Of a stretch of DNA of 64,000 bases, positions 36,950 through 45,847 are shown in pieces. Made by a program: the position numbers and the translations under genes. The DNA is from Devosia sp. ZB163 (lineage in GTDB: Bacteria; Pseudomonadota; Alphaproteobacteria; Rhizobiales; Devosiaceae): the NCBI RefSeq assembly GCF_028613635.1, contig NZ_JAQRMY010000002.1, positions 434,001-498,000 on the forward strand, written 5' to 3'. Each line of letters starts with the position of its first letter. Positions within the stretch are counted from its first letter, which is position 1. The notes beneath the pieces were generated by a model. It was not told where the DNA came from and ran no database searches. It saw only the letters and a list, made by a program, of their open reading frames with translations.

Positions 36950-37978
36950 TCACGGCGTCACCTTCTTCTCCCCCAGCACGTTTGCCAGTTCCGGGATAAA
37001 GTCTTTCACCATCGGCTGCTTCGCTACCTCGAACGGCAACGGCCGCACCACGCGCATCGCCGCGATCCCGACGCGTACCGTCATCAGGCCGTTGACCACT
37101 CCTTCGCCCAGCCGGGCCGAGAGCTTCGCCGCCAGGCCCTGGCCGACCAGTTGCTCCACCACGCCGTCCGTCAGCACCAGCCCGCCGGTCACCGCGAGGT
37201 GCGCGAGGATTGCACCCAGAAGCCGCCAGGTGCCCATCAGTCCCGGCCGCGCGCCGTAGAGCCGCGCGATGTCACCACCCAGCCGCACGCTCTCGAAAAT
37301 CACGAAGGCGATGTCGATCAGCGCCCGCGGCGACACGGTCGTCACCAGCGCCACCCGCCGCGCCGAAGCCGCCGTCAGCGCGCGTGCCCTTGCATCGAGT
37401 GGCGCCATCAGCAGCCGCTCACCCAGCCGCACATGCTCGGCGCCATCGAAGATATGCCGGGCATCCGTCTCCAGTTGTTCCCGTCCGCGTGCGAGGTCGG
37501 GACGCCGCGCATAGATGTCGAGCAGCTCACGCGTGATCGCTGCGCCGTCCTTGCCACGGTCACTCGCCAGCGTCGCGATGGCCTGGTGGCGCAGCCGGTC
37601 CAGCGCGCGCAGCCGCATCAGCGATGCCGCCTCCCGCGCGATGATCCCCACCAGCGCCACGAGGAAGGCAGCGAGCACCGCCAGCCCGACCCACCCGAGC
37701 CAGGGCTGCGTCGCGAACAGATCCGAGATCAGCCGCTCCGCCGCCAGGCCCAGCGCCAGCGACACGAGGATTCCGCCCGTGGTCCACAGCAGGCGCCCGA
37801 ACCAGCCCATGAGGCGCGGCGGCTCCACCGCTTCGTCGAGCGGCACATCCACATCGGTCAGGAGCTCGATCTCCTCGGGCAGGGCGATGGCCTGCGTCGG
37901 CTGGAAGGCGCGCGGGCGGCGCGTATCGTCTTGCTGCTCGGCCTCGGGGCCTACGGGTCGTGCAAAGGGCGGTTTCAC
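36950..37978 (-). CDS. TIGR01620/YcjF-like membrane protein (DUF697)
   Basis: 342 aa. A polar N-terminus is followed by two membrane spans near residues 65-115 (LLWTTGGILVSLALGLAAER and WVGLAVLAAFLVALVGIIA) and a long helical domain typical of DUF697. It overlaps the YcjX gene by 4 bp (ATGA), the partner it nearly always accompanies in proteobacteria. The pair is induced by envelope or heat stress in other bacteria; molecular function is unknown. Confidence 0.85.
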   Translation of the reverse strand: MKPPFARPVGPEAEQQDDTRRPRAFQPTQAIALPEEIELLTDVDVPLDEAVEPPRLMGWFGRLLWTTGGILVSLALGLAAERLISDLFATQPWLGWVGLAVLAAFLVALVGIIAREAASLMRLRALDRLRHQAIATLASDRGKDGAAITRELLDIYARRPDLARGREQLETDARHIFDGAEHVRLGERLLMAPLDARARALTAASARRVALVTTVSPRALIDIAFVIFESVRLGGDIARLYGARPGLMGTWRLLGAILAHLAVTGGLVLTDGVVEQLVGQGLAAKLSARLGEGVVNGLMTVRVGIAAMRVVRPLPFEVAKQPMVKDFIPELANVLGEKKVTP

Positions 37979-39429
37979 TTGAGCCAGTCCCCGATCAGGT
38001 AGTCGAGCGCGCGGTCGAAGCGGATATGCGGCAGCACAACGCTTCCCTCGGCGTTCTTTTCGAGCCGCTGCGGCGGCCGGAACCGCATGAATTTGAGCGC
38101 CACGGGCCGGCCCTCGTCAAACAGGCTCTCCGGGTGTTCTGGCAGGTCGCCCGGAAAAAGCGCGATCTCCGTCCGCCCGTCATAGGTCACGCCGTCCAGC
38201 GTTTCGCCGGCCTCGGGCGTACCCACGATCACCTCGTGCCGCTCGCGGCCTTGGTCGATCACGCTCTCCCGCGTCGCGCGGATGGCGGCAATGGCCATCG
38301 AGCGGGTCTCGGCCCCGGCGAACCGGGCGCGCCGCGCCGCATCGGCCACCAGCCGGTTCATCAAAGCTTCCAGCCGGTCATGGCTGGACGAGTGGATGTG
38401 GTCCGCCTTGGTCGCCGCGAACAGGATGCGGTCGATCCGCCGCGCCACCAGCCGCGTCAGCACATTGTTGTCGCCCTGCCGGAAGCACGAGAGGATATCG
38501 GTCAGCGCCGTCTCGAGATCGGCCACCGCCGCCGGTCCGGCATTCAGCGCACGCAGCGTATCGACCAGCACCACCTGCCGGTCGAGCCGGGCGAAATGGT
38601 CGCGGAAGAACGGCCGCACCACGATCGCCTTGTAGGCCTCGTAGCGCCGCTCGAGCATGGCATAAAGGCTCGACGACCGCACAGGGCCGGCCGGCGCGGG
38701 CAGGGGCGCGAAGGTGAGCGCCGGGCTGCCCTCGAGGTCGCCGGGCATGAGGAAGCGGCCGGGGGGCAGGGTGCTCATCGCCCGTCCGTCTTCCTTGCTG
38801 CGCCTGAGGTAATCCGTGAAGGCCGCCGCCAGCCGCTCGGCATCGGCGTCGTTGGCCTCCTTAAGTACGTCCGTTTGCCCGATTTCGCGGAGAAAGCTAT
38901 CGGACTCGGCCTGCGTGTGGGGCAGTTTCGAGCGCCGCAGCGCCTGCTCGCTCCAGTCGGCAAAGCTCAGCGATAGCAGCGGCAGGTCCAGCAGCCACTC
39001 GCCGGGGTAGTCGACGATGTCGAGGTTCAGCACCGTCGGCCCGAACATGCCCGAGACCCAGCGCTTCGACTGGAACTTCAGTGTCAGCCGGAGCTGGCTG
39101 ATCCGCCGCGTCGATTCCGGCCAGTGCGGTTCCTTCCCCGTCAGCGCCGCGAGGTGCTGCTCATAGGCGAAGCGCGGTATCCCTGCGTCCGGGTGCTCGG
39201 CCAGCCGCGCCCCGATGAACCGCCCCTCGGTCAGCGCCGCGAATCCCGGCAGACGCCCCCCGGTGAGGAGGTTGTGGATCAGCGCCGTGATGAAGATCGT
39301 TTTCCCCGCCCGGCTCAGCCCGGTCACGCCCAGCCGCAGGGTAGGGGTGAATGGCGCCGCGGCGGCGTCGGCAAGGTTGCCTAGCGCTATGCCCAGCTCG
39401 TCGGTGATGGTCGTCGGCGATTGCGGCAC
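37975..39429 (-). CDS. ycjX: YcjX-family P-loop NTPase
   Basis: 484 aa from a GTG at 39429 preceded by GAGGAG; an in-frame ATG at 39522 would add 31 residues without family likeness. Walker A is GLSRAGKTIF near residue 36. YcjX hallmarks include LNLDIVDYPGEWLLDL (G3-like), QVVLVDTLRALNAGP and FAATKADHI (G4-like). It is a GTPase-like ATPase of unknown cellular role, translationally coupled to the TIGR01620 protein. Confidence 0.92.
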   Translation of the reverse strand: MPQSPTTITDELGIALGNLADAAAAPFTPTLRLGVTGLSRAGKTIFITALIHNLLTGGRLPGFAALTEGRFIGARLAEHPDAGIPRFAYEQHLAALTGKEPHWPESTRRISQLRLTLKFQSKRWVSGMFGPTVLNLDIVDYPGEWLLDLPLLSLSFADWSEQALRRSKLPHTQAESDSFLREIGQTDVLKEANDADAERLAAAFTDYLRRSKEDGRAMSTLPPGRFLMPGDLEGSPALTFAPLPAPAGPVRSSSLYAMLERRYEAYKAIVVRPFFRDHFARLDRQVVLVDTLRALNAGPAAVADLETALTDILSCFRQGDNNVLTRLVARRIDRILFAATKADHIHSSSHDRLEALMNRLVADAARRARFAGAETRSMAIAAIRATRESVIDQGRERHEVIVGTPEAGETLDGVTYDGRTEIALFPGDLPEHPESLFDEGRPVALKFMRFRPPQRLEKNAEGSVVLPHIRFDRALDYLIGDWLK

Positions 39430-39546
39430 AGGGGCTCCTCGAACACGACCGAAAGGTAGGCGGTCCAGCCCCAAATACAAGCCGCAACTCCCCGCCCGCG
39501 CTGGCGTTTTGTGTGGAGGCACCGGAGGAAATGAACCACGGCGGTG

Positions 39547-40398
39547 TCACCGCCGGCCCGTCGCCCCCACCCGTTCGAGCGCAGCCTTCAGGACGATCGT
39601 CAGCACTGCAAGCGCCGCAAGCGTCGAGGCCGCGGCGAACGCGCCCGAGACGTTGAAGTCGTTGAACAGCAGCTCGATCTGCAACGGCAACGTGTTGGTC
39701 TGGCCGCGGATGGCGCCCGAGACCACGGACACGGCGCCGAACTCGCCAATCACCCGCGCATTGCACAGCAGCGCGCCATAGAGCAGCGCCCATTTGATGT
39801 TGGGCAGCGTGACGTTCCAGAAGATCTGGAAGCCGTTGGCTCCCAGAGACAGGGCCGCCTCCTCGTCCTCACCGCCCTGCTGTTGCATCAACGGGATCAG
39901 CTCGCGCGCCACGAACGGTGAGGTCACGAACAGTGAGACGAGGAAGATCGCCCACACCGTGAACATGATCTTGATGCCGTTGTCGGCAAGGACCGGTCCC
40001 AGCAGGCCCTGTCCGCCATAGAGGAACAGGTAGATGACGCCGGCGACGATTGGCGAGATCGAGAACGGGATCTCGATGATGGTAATCAGCAGCCGCTTGC
40101 CGGGAAAGTCGTAGCGCGTCACCAGCCAGGCCGCGCAGACGCCGAACACGATATTGATCGGCACCACCACGATCGCCGTCAGCACCGTCAGGAAGATCGC
40201 GTGCAGCGTGTCGGGCGCAAGGATGTTGGCGAGATAGGCATCGAGCCCGTTGCGGAATGCCATGGTGACGATCAGCACCAGCGGCATGGCAAGGATCAGC
40301 GCCGACGACACATAGGTCAGCGCGATCAGCCCCCACCCGGCACGCCCGGGCCGGGTCGGGCTGCCGGCCCGCGATGCGTCAGCGGGATTTGTCTGCAT
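39547..40398 (-). CDS. cysW: Sulfate ABC transporter permease CysW
   Basis: 283 aa from the ATG at 40398, overlapping cysT by 20 bp. Six membrane helices and the EAA loop (EDEEAALSLGANGFQIFWNV) that docks the ATPase are visible. ARVIGEFGAVSVVSGAIRGQT is typical of CysW. With CysT it forms the inner-membrane channel for sulfate or thiosulfate. The ATPase gene cysA normally follows; here the next gene is YcjX, so CysA must come from elsewhere. Confidence 0.93.
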   Translation of the reverse strand: MQTNPADASRAGSPTRPGRAGWGLIALTYVSSALILAMPLVLIVTMAFRNGLDAYLANILAPDTLHAIFLTVLTAIVVVPINIVFGVCAAWLVTRYDFPGKRLLITIIEIPFSISPIVAGVIYLFLYGGQGLLGPVLADNGIKIMFTVWAIFLVSLFVTSPFVARELIPLMQQQGGEDEEAALSLGANGFQIFWNVTLPNIKWALLYGALLCNARVIGEFGAVSVVSGAIRGQTNTLPLQIELLFNDFNVSGAFAAASTLAALAVLTIVLKAALERVGATGRR

Positions 40399-41284
40399 AG
40401 CGCAACTGCCAGGCCTGGATGAGATTGGTGACAAGCAGGGCGCTGAACGCCACCGCAAGCAGCACCGTCGCAAGCGCGGCGGTGGCGGGGTAGTTCAGTT
40501 CCTCGAGCCGGATGACGATCAGCAGCGACACGATCTCGGTCAGCCCCGGCAGGTTGCCGGCAATGAACACCACTGCGCCGTACTCGCCGATGGCGCGGGC
40601 GAAGCAGAGCACCGATCCAGCCGTGAACGCGGGGAGGATCAGCGGGAAGATCACGCGCGAAAAGATCTGCCAGCGCGTCGCGCCGAGTGTCCGCGCCGCT
40701 TCCTCGACGTCCTCGGGAACATCCTCCAGCACTGGCTGGATGGTGCGCACCACGAACGGGATCGAGGTGAAGATCATGGCGACGATGATGCCGAGCTGGG
40801 CGTAGCTCACCTTGATGCCCAGCGGCTCAAGGTACTGTCCATACCATCCCTCGGGCGCGAACAGGGTGACGAGCGCGAGCCCGGCCACGGCCGTGGGCAA
40901 GGCGAACGGCAGGTCGACCAGTGCATCGATGAGGCGCTTGCCCGGAAATTCGTAGCGGACCAGCACCCAGGCGAGCAGCAGTCCAAAGACGGAGTTGAAC
41001 AGCGCTGCGACGGCGGCCGAGGAGAACGTGAGCCAGTAGGCCGCCTGCGCCCGGCCGGACGAGATGATCCGCCAGAAGTCCTCGAGCCCCAGGCTGGTCG
41101 TCTTGAGCAGCATGGCGGCGAGCGGGATCACCACGATGACGGCGAGGTAAAGGAGCGTGACCCCCATGGTCAGCCCAAAACCCGGCAACAGGTGCCGCTT
41201 CCTCAAGCGTCCCGCAGCCGGGTGCCCCCGAACTACCGGCGGCGCGGGGTTGGCCGCGCCGCCTCGATCAATATCTGTGGTCAA
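40379..41284 (-). CDS. cysT: Sulfate ABC transporter permease CysT
   Basis: 301 aa. After a ~35-residue basic N-terminus come six helices beginning GFGLTMGVTLLYLAVIVVIP. The EAA loop is DVEEAARTLGATRWQIFSRV, and ARAIGEYGAVVFIAGNLPG is the CysT counterpart of the CysW motif. It lies 12 bp after the binding protein gene and overlaps cysW, so the three form one transcript. Confidence 0.94.
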   Translation of the reverse strand: MTTDIDRGGAANPAPPVVRGHPAAGRLRKRHLLPGFGLTMGVTLLYLAVIVVIPLAAMLLKTTSLGLEDFWRIISSGRAQAAYWLTFSSAAVAALFNSVFGLLLAWVLVRYEFPGKRLIDALVDLPFALPTAVAGLALVTLFAPEGWYGQYLEPLGIKVSYAQLGIIVAMIFTSIPFVVRTIQPVLEDVPEDVEEAARTLGATRWQIFSRVIFPLILPAFTAGSVLCFARAIGEYGAVVFIAGNLPGLTEIVSLLIVIRLEELNYPATAALATVLLAVAFSALLVTNLIQAWQLRYADKSR

Positions 41285-41296
41285 TCCGGACGTCGC

Positions 41297-42295
41297 CTAG
41301 AGGTTTGGAAGGACCTTGTCGAGCAGGCCACCTTCGGCGAAGTGCTCGGCCTTGACCTTGGCCCAGCCGCCGAACGCGTCCTCGACCTTGATCAGCCGGA
41401 CTTCGGGGAACTGCGCCTTGTACTTCTCGACCGCAGCCGCATCGTTCACGCGGTTGTAGAACGAGCCGATAATGTCCTGGCCCTCGGGCGTATAGAGGTA
41501 GTTGAGATAGGCCTCGGCGATCGGCCGGGTGCCGCGCTCATCGACGACCTTGTCAACGACGGCAACCGGGAACTCGGCGAGCAGGCTCACCGGCGGCGTC
41601 ACTGCGTCATACTGGTCGTCGCCCACGGCCTTCACGGTGCCGAGCACTTCGGTTTCGAAAGTGATGAGCACGTCGCCGATCTTGTTCTCGACGAAGGTGG
41701 TCGTGGCCTGGCGACCGCCGGTGTCGAACACCTTCACGTTGGCGAACACCTTCTTGAGGTAGTCCTCGATCTTGGCCTCGTCGCCGGCGAACTCTTCCTG
41801 GGCCCAGGCGCGTGCCGCGAGGTAGGTGTAGCGGCCATTGCCGGAGGTCTTGGGGTTCGGGATAACGATGCCCACGCCGTCTTTGGCGAGATCAGCCCAG
41901 CTGACGATGCCCTTGGGGTTGCCCTCGCGCACGAGGAACGCCGGCAGCGAGTAGAACGGCGAAGCGCTGTTGGGGTACTTCGATTGCCAGTCGGTGGCAA
42001 CGAACTGCTTGCCCGCCAGCGTCTCGATATCGGTGACCTGGTTGAAGGTCACGACATCAGCAGCCAGGCCCTCGAGCACGAGCCCAGCCTGCTTGGACGA
42101 ACCGGCATGCGACTGGTTCACGGTCACGTCGACGCCAGCGCTGGCCTTGTAGGAGGGGATGAACTTGGCGTTCACCGCCTCGAACAGCTCGCGCGACACG
42201 TCATAGGACACATTGAGAATATCCGTGGGCTGGGCCCAGGCCTGCGACACGCCCAGAGCGAGCGTCAGCGCCGCGGCAAAGATCGATCTTTTCAA
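41297..42295 (-). CDS. sbp: Sulfate/thiosulfate-binding periplasmic protein
   Basis: About 332 aa. I prefer the TTG start at 42295: AAGGGGG precedes it, and it leads straight into a signal peptide (KRSIFAAALTLALGVSQAWA); an ATG at 42319 adds eight residues and has no ribosome site. Motifs of the Sbp/CysP family are ILNVSYDVSRELFEAVN, HAGSSKQAGLVLEGL and ADVVTFNQVTDIE. It delivers sulfate to CysTW for the assimilation pathway encoded at 27-32 kb. Confidence 0.93.
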   Translation of the reverse strand: MKRSIFAAALTLALGVSQAWAQPTDILNVSYDVSRELFEAVNAKFIPSYKASAGVDVTVNQSHAGSSKQAGLVLEGLAADVVTFNQVTDIETLAGKQFVATDWQSKYPNSASPFYSLPAFLVREGNPKGIVSWADLAKDGVGIVIPNPKTSGNGRYTYLAARAWAQEEFAGDEAKIEDYLKKVFANVKVFDTGGRQATTTFVENKIGDVLITFETEVLGTVKAVGDDQYDAVTPPVSLLAEFPVAVVDKVVDERGTRPIAEAYLNYLYTPEGQDIIGSFYNRVNDAAAVEKYKAQFPEVRLIKVEDAFGGWAKVKAEHFAEGGLLDKVLPNL

Positions 42296-42521
42296 GTAGG
42301 CCCCCTTAAGGCTCGGCATGAATTCGGGGGGACAATATGGGTCCGCGTCCCGGGCTCAAGCAGAGTCTGATCCTTCAGGAAGACAATTTCCCCAGCGCGG
42401 CCAGACTTGTAACGTCTTGGCGGCAACCTCTGGCGATGCGCAAATTCGCTGCCGGAGGACGACTGCCTGACAAGGGCAACTGCACCATCCGGGGCCTGCG
42501 CACCGCACTATCAGTTGGACA

Positions 42522-42550
42522 CCCCCGCCCCCTGAGGGCAGGGGTGGGGG
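42522..42550 (-). terminator. GC-rich hairpin after metA
   Basis: CCCCCGCCCC pairs with GGGGTGGGGG (one wobble) around a 9-base loop, 45 bp beyond the metA stop. No T run follows on the minus strand. The rest of the 299-bp gap 42296-42594 shows no gene; it must hold the promoter of the sulfate uptake operon. Confidence 0.4.
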
Positions 42551-42594
42551 CTATCGGCGACAGGTACGGTTGTCCCCCCTTTGGGCGGAACATC

Positions 42595-43521
42595 TTACGG
42601 CTCGTGCGCGACCCGCCCGACTTTTTCGATCTCGTACGGCGTCGTCTGGTAGATCTCGTTGATCCAGTTCTGGAACAGGAGATGAGCGTGGCTGCGCCAG
42701 CGGTTTTCCGGCTCGGCCGTGCTGTCCCCGTTGGGGAACACGTTCGCCGGCATCTCCGGGTTCAGCCCTGCCTTGACGTCGCGGTCGAATTCGTCCGCCA
42801 GCGAGCGGTTGTCGTACTCGAGGTGGTTGAGCATGTAGAGCGCCTGCCGCACCTTGTCGCGCAGCATGCAGACCCCGATCTCGTCATTGTCGATCAGGAT
42901 CTCGAGGTCATCGGAAATGCTCGACCGTTCGATGTCGTTGTAGCGCGACACCGGGATCATCGGGCTGTCCGAGATGCCGCGCAGCCACGGATTCGGCGCG
43001 CCGGCCAGCGTGTGCCGGAAGACGCCGAACGCCTTCTTGGGCATGCGGTAGCGCCTGGTCTTGTGGAAGTGGTGCAGCGCCGCCTGCGCGCCCCAGCAGA
43101 TGAACATCGTCTGGTGCACGTTGCGCTCGGTCCAGTCCATGATCTCGAGCATCTCGGACCAATACTTCACCTCCTCGAACGGGATGTGCGCGATGGGCGC
43201 CCCCGTCACGATGAAGCCATCGAACTTGCGCTCCTTCACCTCTTCCCAGGTGGAGTAGAAGGTCTTCAGGTACTCTTCCGACGTGTGCTTGGACTGGTGG
43301 TCCGTGATCCGCACCAGCGTCATGTCGATCTGGAGCGGGGTCGAGCCGATCAGCCGTGCGAACTGCGTCTCGGTCCGCTCCTTGTTGGGCATCAGGTTGA
43401 GCAGGCCGATCTGCAGCGGGCGGATGTCCTGGCGGGCGGCGCGCGACGAATTCATCACCATGACACCCTCCGTTTCGAGGGTCTTGGCGGCGGGCAGGTT
43501 GTCAGGAATACGAATGGGCAT
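42595..43521 (-). CDS. metA: Homoserine O-acyltransferase MetA
   Basis: 308 aa, the usual MetA length. It acylates homoserine in methionine synthesis. The catalytic Cys142 sits in FICWGAQAALHHF, and VTGAPIAHIPFEEVKYW forms the acyl-CoA pocket. Residue 111, which separates succinyl-CoA (Gly) from acetyl-CoA (Glu) users in the family, is Ala here, so the donor cannot be assigned. It is preceded by an unknown P-loop ATPase gene with 55 bp between; no SAM-II riboswitch could be recognised in that short gap. Confidence 0.95.
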   Translation of the reverse strand: MPIRIPDNLPAAKTLETEGVMVMNSSRAARQDIRPLQIGLLNLMPNKERTETQFARLIGSTPLQIDMTLVRITDHQSKHTSEEYLKTFYSTWEEVKERKFDGFIVTGAPIAHIPFEEVKYWSEMLEIMDWTERNVHQTMFICWGAQAALHHFHKTRRYRMPKKAFGVFRHTLAGAPNPWLRGISDSPMIPVSRYNDIERSSISDDLEILIDNDEIGVCMLRDKVRQALYMLNHLEYDNRSLADEFDRDVKAGLNPEMPANVFPNGDSTAEPENRWRSHAHLLFQNWINEIYQTTPYEIEKVGRVAHEP

Positions 43522-43576
43522 GATGTGCCTCTAGATGGGAACGCGAACGGGTGAGCTGAAGCGGCGCCTTGCGGCG

Positions 43577-44443
43577 CTATCGCATTCGCTTGCCGATCGC
43601 CCCGGCGATGAGGTCTACGAACTCATCGCCGTCGCGCACTGTCGCCAGGTCGCTTGCGTCGATGGTGTAGCCGAAATTGTCGGCCAGCAGCTGGTAGCGC
43701 GGTAGCCGGTCCTTCAATAGCGCCTCGAAGCCCCAGGCGCCGAACGCATCGGGGTCGACGTCGGCATCGTCCTTGACCTTGTTGAGCGTCTTGAACTCCG
43801 CCCATTTCTCCACGAGGAAGTGGGGCTGGTAATACATCGGCTTGGGGCTGTGCTTGAACCGCTCGATCAGCTTGTGGGCGTCCGCCTCGGTTCCGCGGAT
43901 GTAGACCAGCGCCGTGCTCTGGGTCAGCGCCTTGATCACCGGGTCCTCGGCGTTCGCCGGGTCGACCACCTCGATCAGCGAGCCGCCGGTATCGGCGATG
44001 AAGTTGCTGTAACCGTAGAGCTTTTCGGCCCGCTCGATGAAATAGGGCACATCCTCGAGCGCGCCGATCTCGGCCACTCGGTGCTGCTCCTGCCGGCGCT
44101 GATACTCGCCGAGCGGCAGGCCGCCGCGCGTTACGTCTCCCGGTCGCCCCAGATAGGTCGAGAGCGGGTCGAGATTGGCAAACGTGATGTTGCTGTCGAT
44201 CTTGATCGAGTCCGAGCGCAAGAGGTCGCGCAGGAACGGCACCTTCATGGCCTCGGCCTTGAAGTTGTCGACGATGAACTCGCCCATGTAGCGCGTGCCG
44301 ATGCGGTAGTCGGCCGAGTAATGGAACCACTGGTGCTTGCGCAGCAGCGCCGCCAGCCAGGTCTTGCCGACACCGGCCATGCCGAACACCGTCACGGCGT
44401 GACGCGGCGCGCGCAGGAATTCCTCAGCGGAGTTGAACAGCAT
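43577..44443 (-). CDS. P-loop ATPase of unknown function
   Basis: 288 aa. Walker A is clear near the N-terminus (VTVFGMAGVGKTWLAALLRK). Further on, FANLDPLSTYLGRPGD, FIADTGGSLIEVVDP and ALVYIRGTEADAHKLIERF suggest a Walker-B-like strand (FIADTGGS) and a kinase or ATPase core with little resemblance to named families. I do not recognise a function. It lies upstream of metA on the same strand and may share a transcript. Confidence 0.75.
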   Translation of the reverse strand: MLFNSAEEFLRAPRHAVTVFGMAGVGKTWLAALLRKHQWFHYSADYRIGTRYMGEFIVDNFKAEAMKVPFLRDLLRSDSIKIDSNITFANLDPLSTYLGRPGDVTRGGLPLGEYQRRQEQHRVAEIGALEDVPYFIERAEKLYGYSNFIADTGGSLIEVVDPANAEDPVIKALTQSTALVYIRGTEADAHKLIERFKHSPKPMYYQPHFLVEKWAEFKTLNKVKDDADVDPDAFGAWGFEALLKDRLPRYQLLADNFGYTIDASDLATVRDGDEFVDLIAGAIGKRMR

Positions 44444-44578
44444 AGGGCGGGGTCCGGGTTCGGCGCATCGATTTAGACGATGCCGGGGGAGGGGACAAGT
44501 AGAGGCCGTTTCCCCCTTTCGCAGCGTCCGTATCCGGATAGACTGCCGTCACTCCCAAAGAGGCTCCCGGTTCCCTCC

Positions 44579-45031
44579 ATGCGCTCACTCCTCAAGGCCC
44601 TCCAAGGCGCGCTTCTCGTGCTCCTGCTCCTGCCGCTCGCGGCCTGTGCCGACGACAGTAGGCTGATCATCAAGTCCCAGGGGGGCGAGCACGTCTTCAC
44701 GGTCGAAGTCGTGGACACGCCAGAGAGCCGGGCCCAGGGACTCATGTACCGCACCACGCTTGCACCCGATGCCGGCATGCTCTTCGACTTCAAGGAGAGC
44801 CGCGAGGTCAGCTTCTGGATGCGCAACACGCTCATCCCGCTCGACATGATCTTCATCACCGCCGATGGGCTGATCGCCAATATCCACGTCAACGCCATCC
44901 CCCACGACCCCACCGGCATCCCGTCCGATGGTCCGGTGATGTTCGTTCTCGAGATTCCGGGTGGCCGGTCGGTGGAGCTTGGATTGAAGCCGGGCGACCG
45001 CGTTGTCCACCCGCGCATCAAAGGCGGCTGA
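44579..45031 (+). CDS. DUF192 lipoprotein
   Basis: 150 aa from the ATG at 44579. The N-terminus (LLKALQGALLVLLLLPLAAC) ends in a lipobox LAAC, so the mature protein should be lipid anchored. The rest is DUF192: TPESRAQGLMYRTTLAPDAG, MLFDFKESREVSFWMRNTLI and PLDMIFITADGLIANIH. The domain is small, widespread and of unknown role. Its 3' end overlaps the convergent hemolysin III-type gene by 14 bp. Confidence 0.9.
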   Translation: MRSLLKALQGALLVLLLLPLAACADDSRLIIKSQGGEHVFTVEVVDTPESRAQGLMYRTTLAPDAGMLFDFKESREVSFWMRNTLIPLDMIFITADGLIANIHVNAIPHDPTGIPSDGPVMFVLEIPGGRSVELGLKPGDRVVHPRIKGG

Positions 45032-45704
45032 TCACCATGCAGTCGAGCACGGCCCATAGATGCAGGCTCGCGCCGACGACAACAAAGCCGTGCCAGATAG
45101 CATTGTGGAAGTTCATGCGCTCTGACAGGTGGAACACCAGTCCCACACTGTAAGAGACACCCCCGCCCACCAGCATCCAGAGGGCCATGGCCGGCAGATG
45201 TGCCGCCAGCGCCTGCAGGGCAAACACCCCGCTCCACCCGATCCCCAGGTAGAGCACGATGGCGCCGCGCCCGAACCGGGCCGGCACGAACAGCTTGAGC
45301 GCCATCCCCGTCAGCGCCGCCCCCCAGATCAGCAGCCCCAGGATGATGTTGGACGGCGTCGCCCCCAGTAGGACCAGAAACGGCGTGTAAGTCCCCGCGA
45401 TGAAAAGGAAAATCGCCGCCTGATCCAGCCGCGCCAGCGTCCGCTTTGCCGGCGCGTTGATCGGGCAGAGGTTGAAGGCCAGCGAAATGCTGAGCACCAG
45501 CAACAGGCTCGCGACATAGATCACCAGCGCCGGCAGCTCGCGCGGCGCCGTTTCATATCCGGCAAAGGCCAGCAGAACCGCACCCAGCGACACCGCCGCC
45601 ACGATGCCGACGCCATGCACGATCCCGTCGGCGATCAGCTCGGCCAGAGTGAAGGGCCGGCCTCGTGTCCACCAGGTTCGCGGGATGGTCGTTTCGGTCG
45701 TCAC
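45018..45704 (-). CDS. Hemolysin III / YqfA (TrhA) family membrane protein
   Basis: 228 aa with seven hydrophobic helices. Family motifs are LIADGIVHGVGIVAAVSLG at the first helix, SLAFNLCPINAPAKRTLARL-like second loop and IFLFIAGTYTPFLVL, with a closing MNFHNAIWHGFVVVGASLHLW. The three conserved His (H-G, FHNAIWH, LH) suggest the metal site of the PAQR-like fold. Role in membrane lipid homeostasis is proposed for the family; haemolysis is not expected. Confidence 0.92.
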   Translation of the reverse strand: MTTETTIPRTWWTRGRPFTLAELIADGIVHGVGIVAAVSLGAVLLAFAGYETAPRELPALVIYVASLLLVLSISLAFNLCPINAPAKRTLARLDQAAIFLFIAGTYTPFLVLLGATPSNIILGLLIWGAALTGMALKLFVPARFGRGAIVLYLGIGWSGVFALQALAAHLPAMALWMLVGGGVSYSVGLVFHLSERMNFHNAIWHGFVVVGASLHLWAVLDCMVISRL

Positions 45705-45735
45705 GGCAAGTCCCGGGTACGCAAACGAAAATAAG

Positions 45736-45813
45736 CTGTGACAATCCCGTCATCGGACCGTCACAGTCAAGACTTCCGGGCTCCGATCGCTTGACAGGTA
45801 ACGCAGCTGTTAC
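45736..45813 (+). promoter_or_regulatory. ArsR gene promoter with two inverted repeats
   Basis: CTGTGAC (45736-45742) and GTCACAG (45760-45766) form one inverted repeat with a 17-bp spacer. TTGACA at 45791-45796 is followed by GTAAC-GCAGCT-GTTAC (45798-45813), which would overlap the promoter spacer. Either is a plausible ArsR operator. Confidence 0.45.
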
Positions 45814-45847
45814 GATGGTCCGCCATGCCATTGTTTCGGAACGATAA

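Noticed and set aside
43522-43576. SAM-II riboswitch upstream of metA
   Set aside because: The gap is 55 bp and shows only a short GCGCC/GGCGC hairpin; I could not fit the SAM-II pseudoknot.
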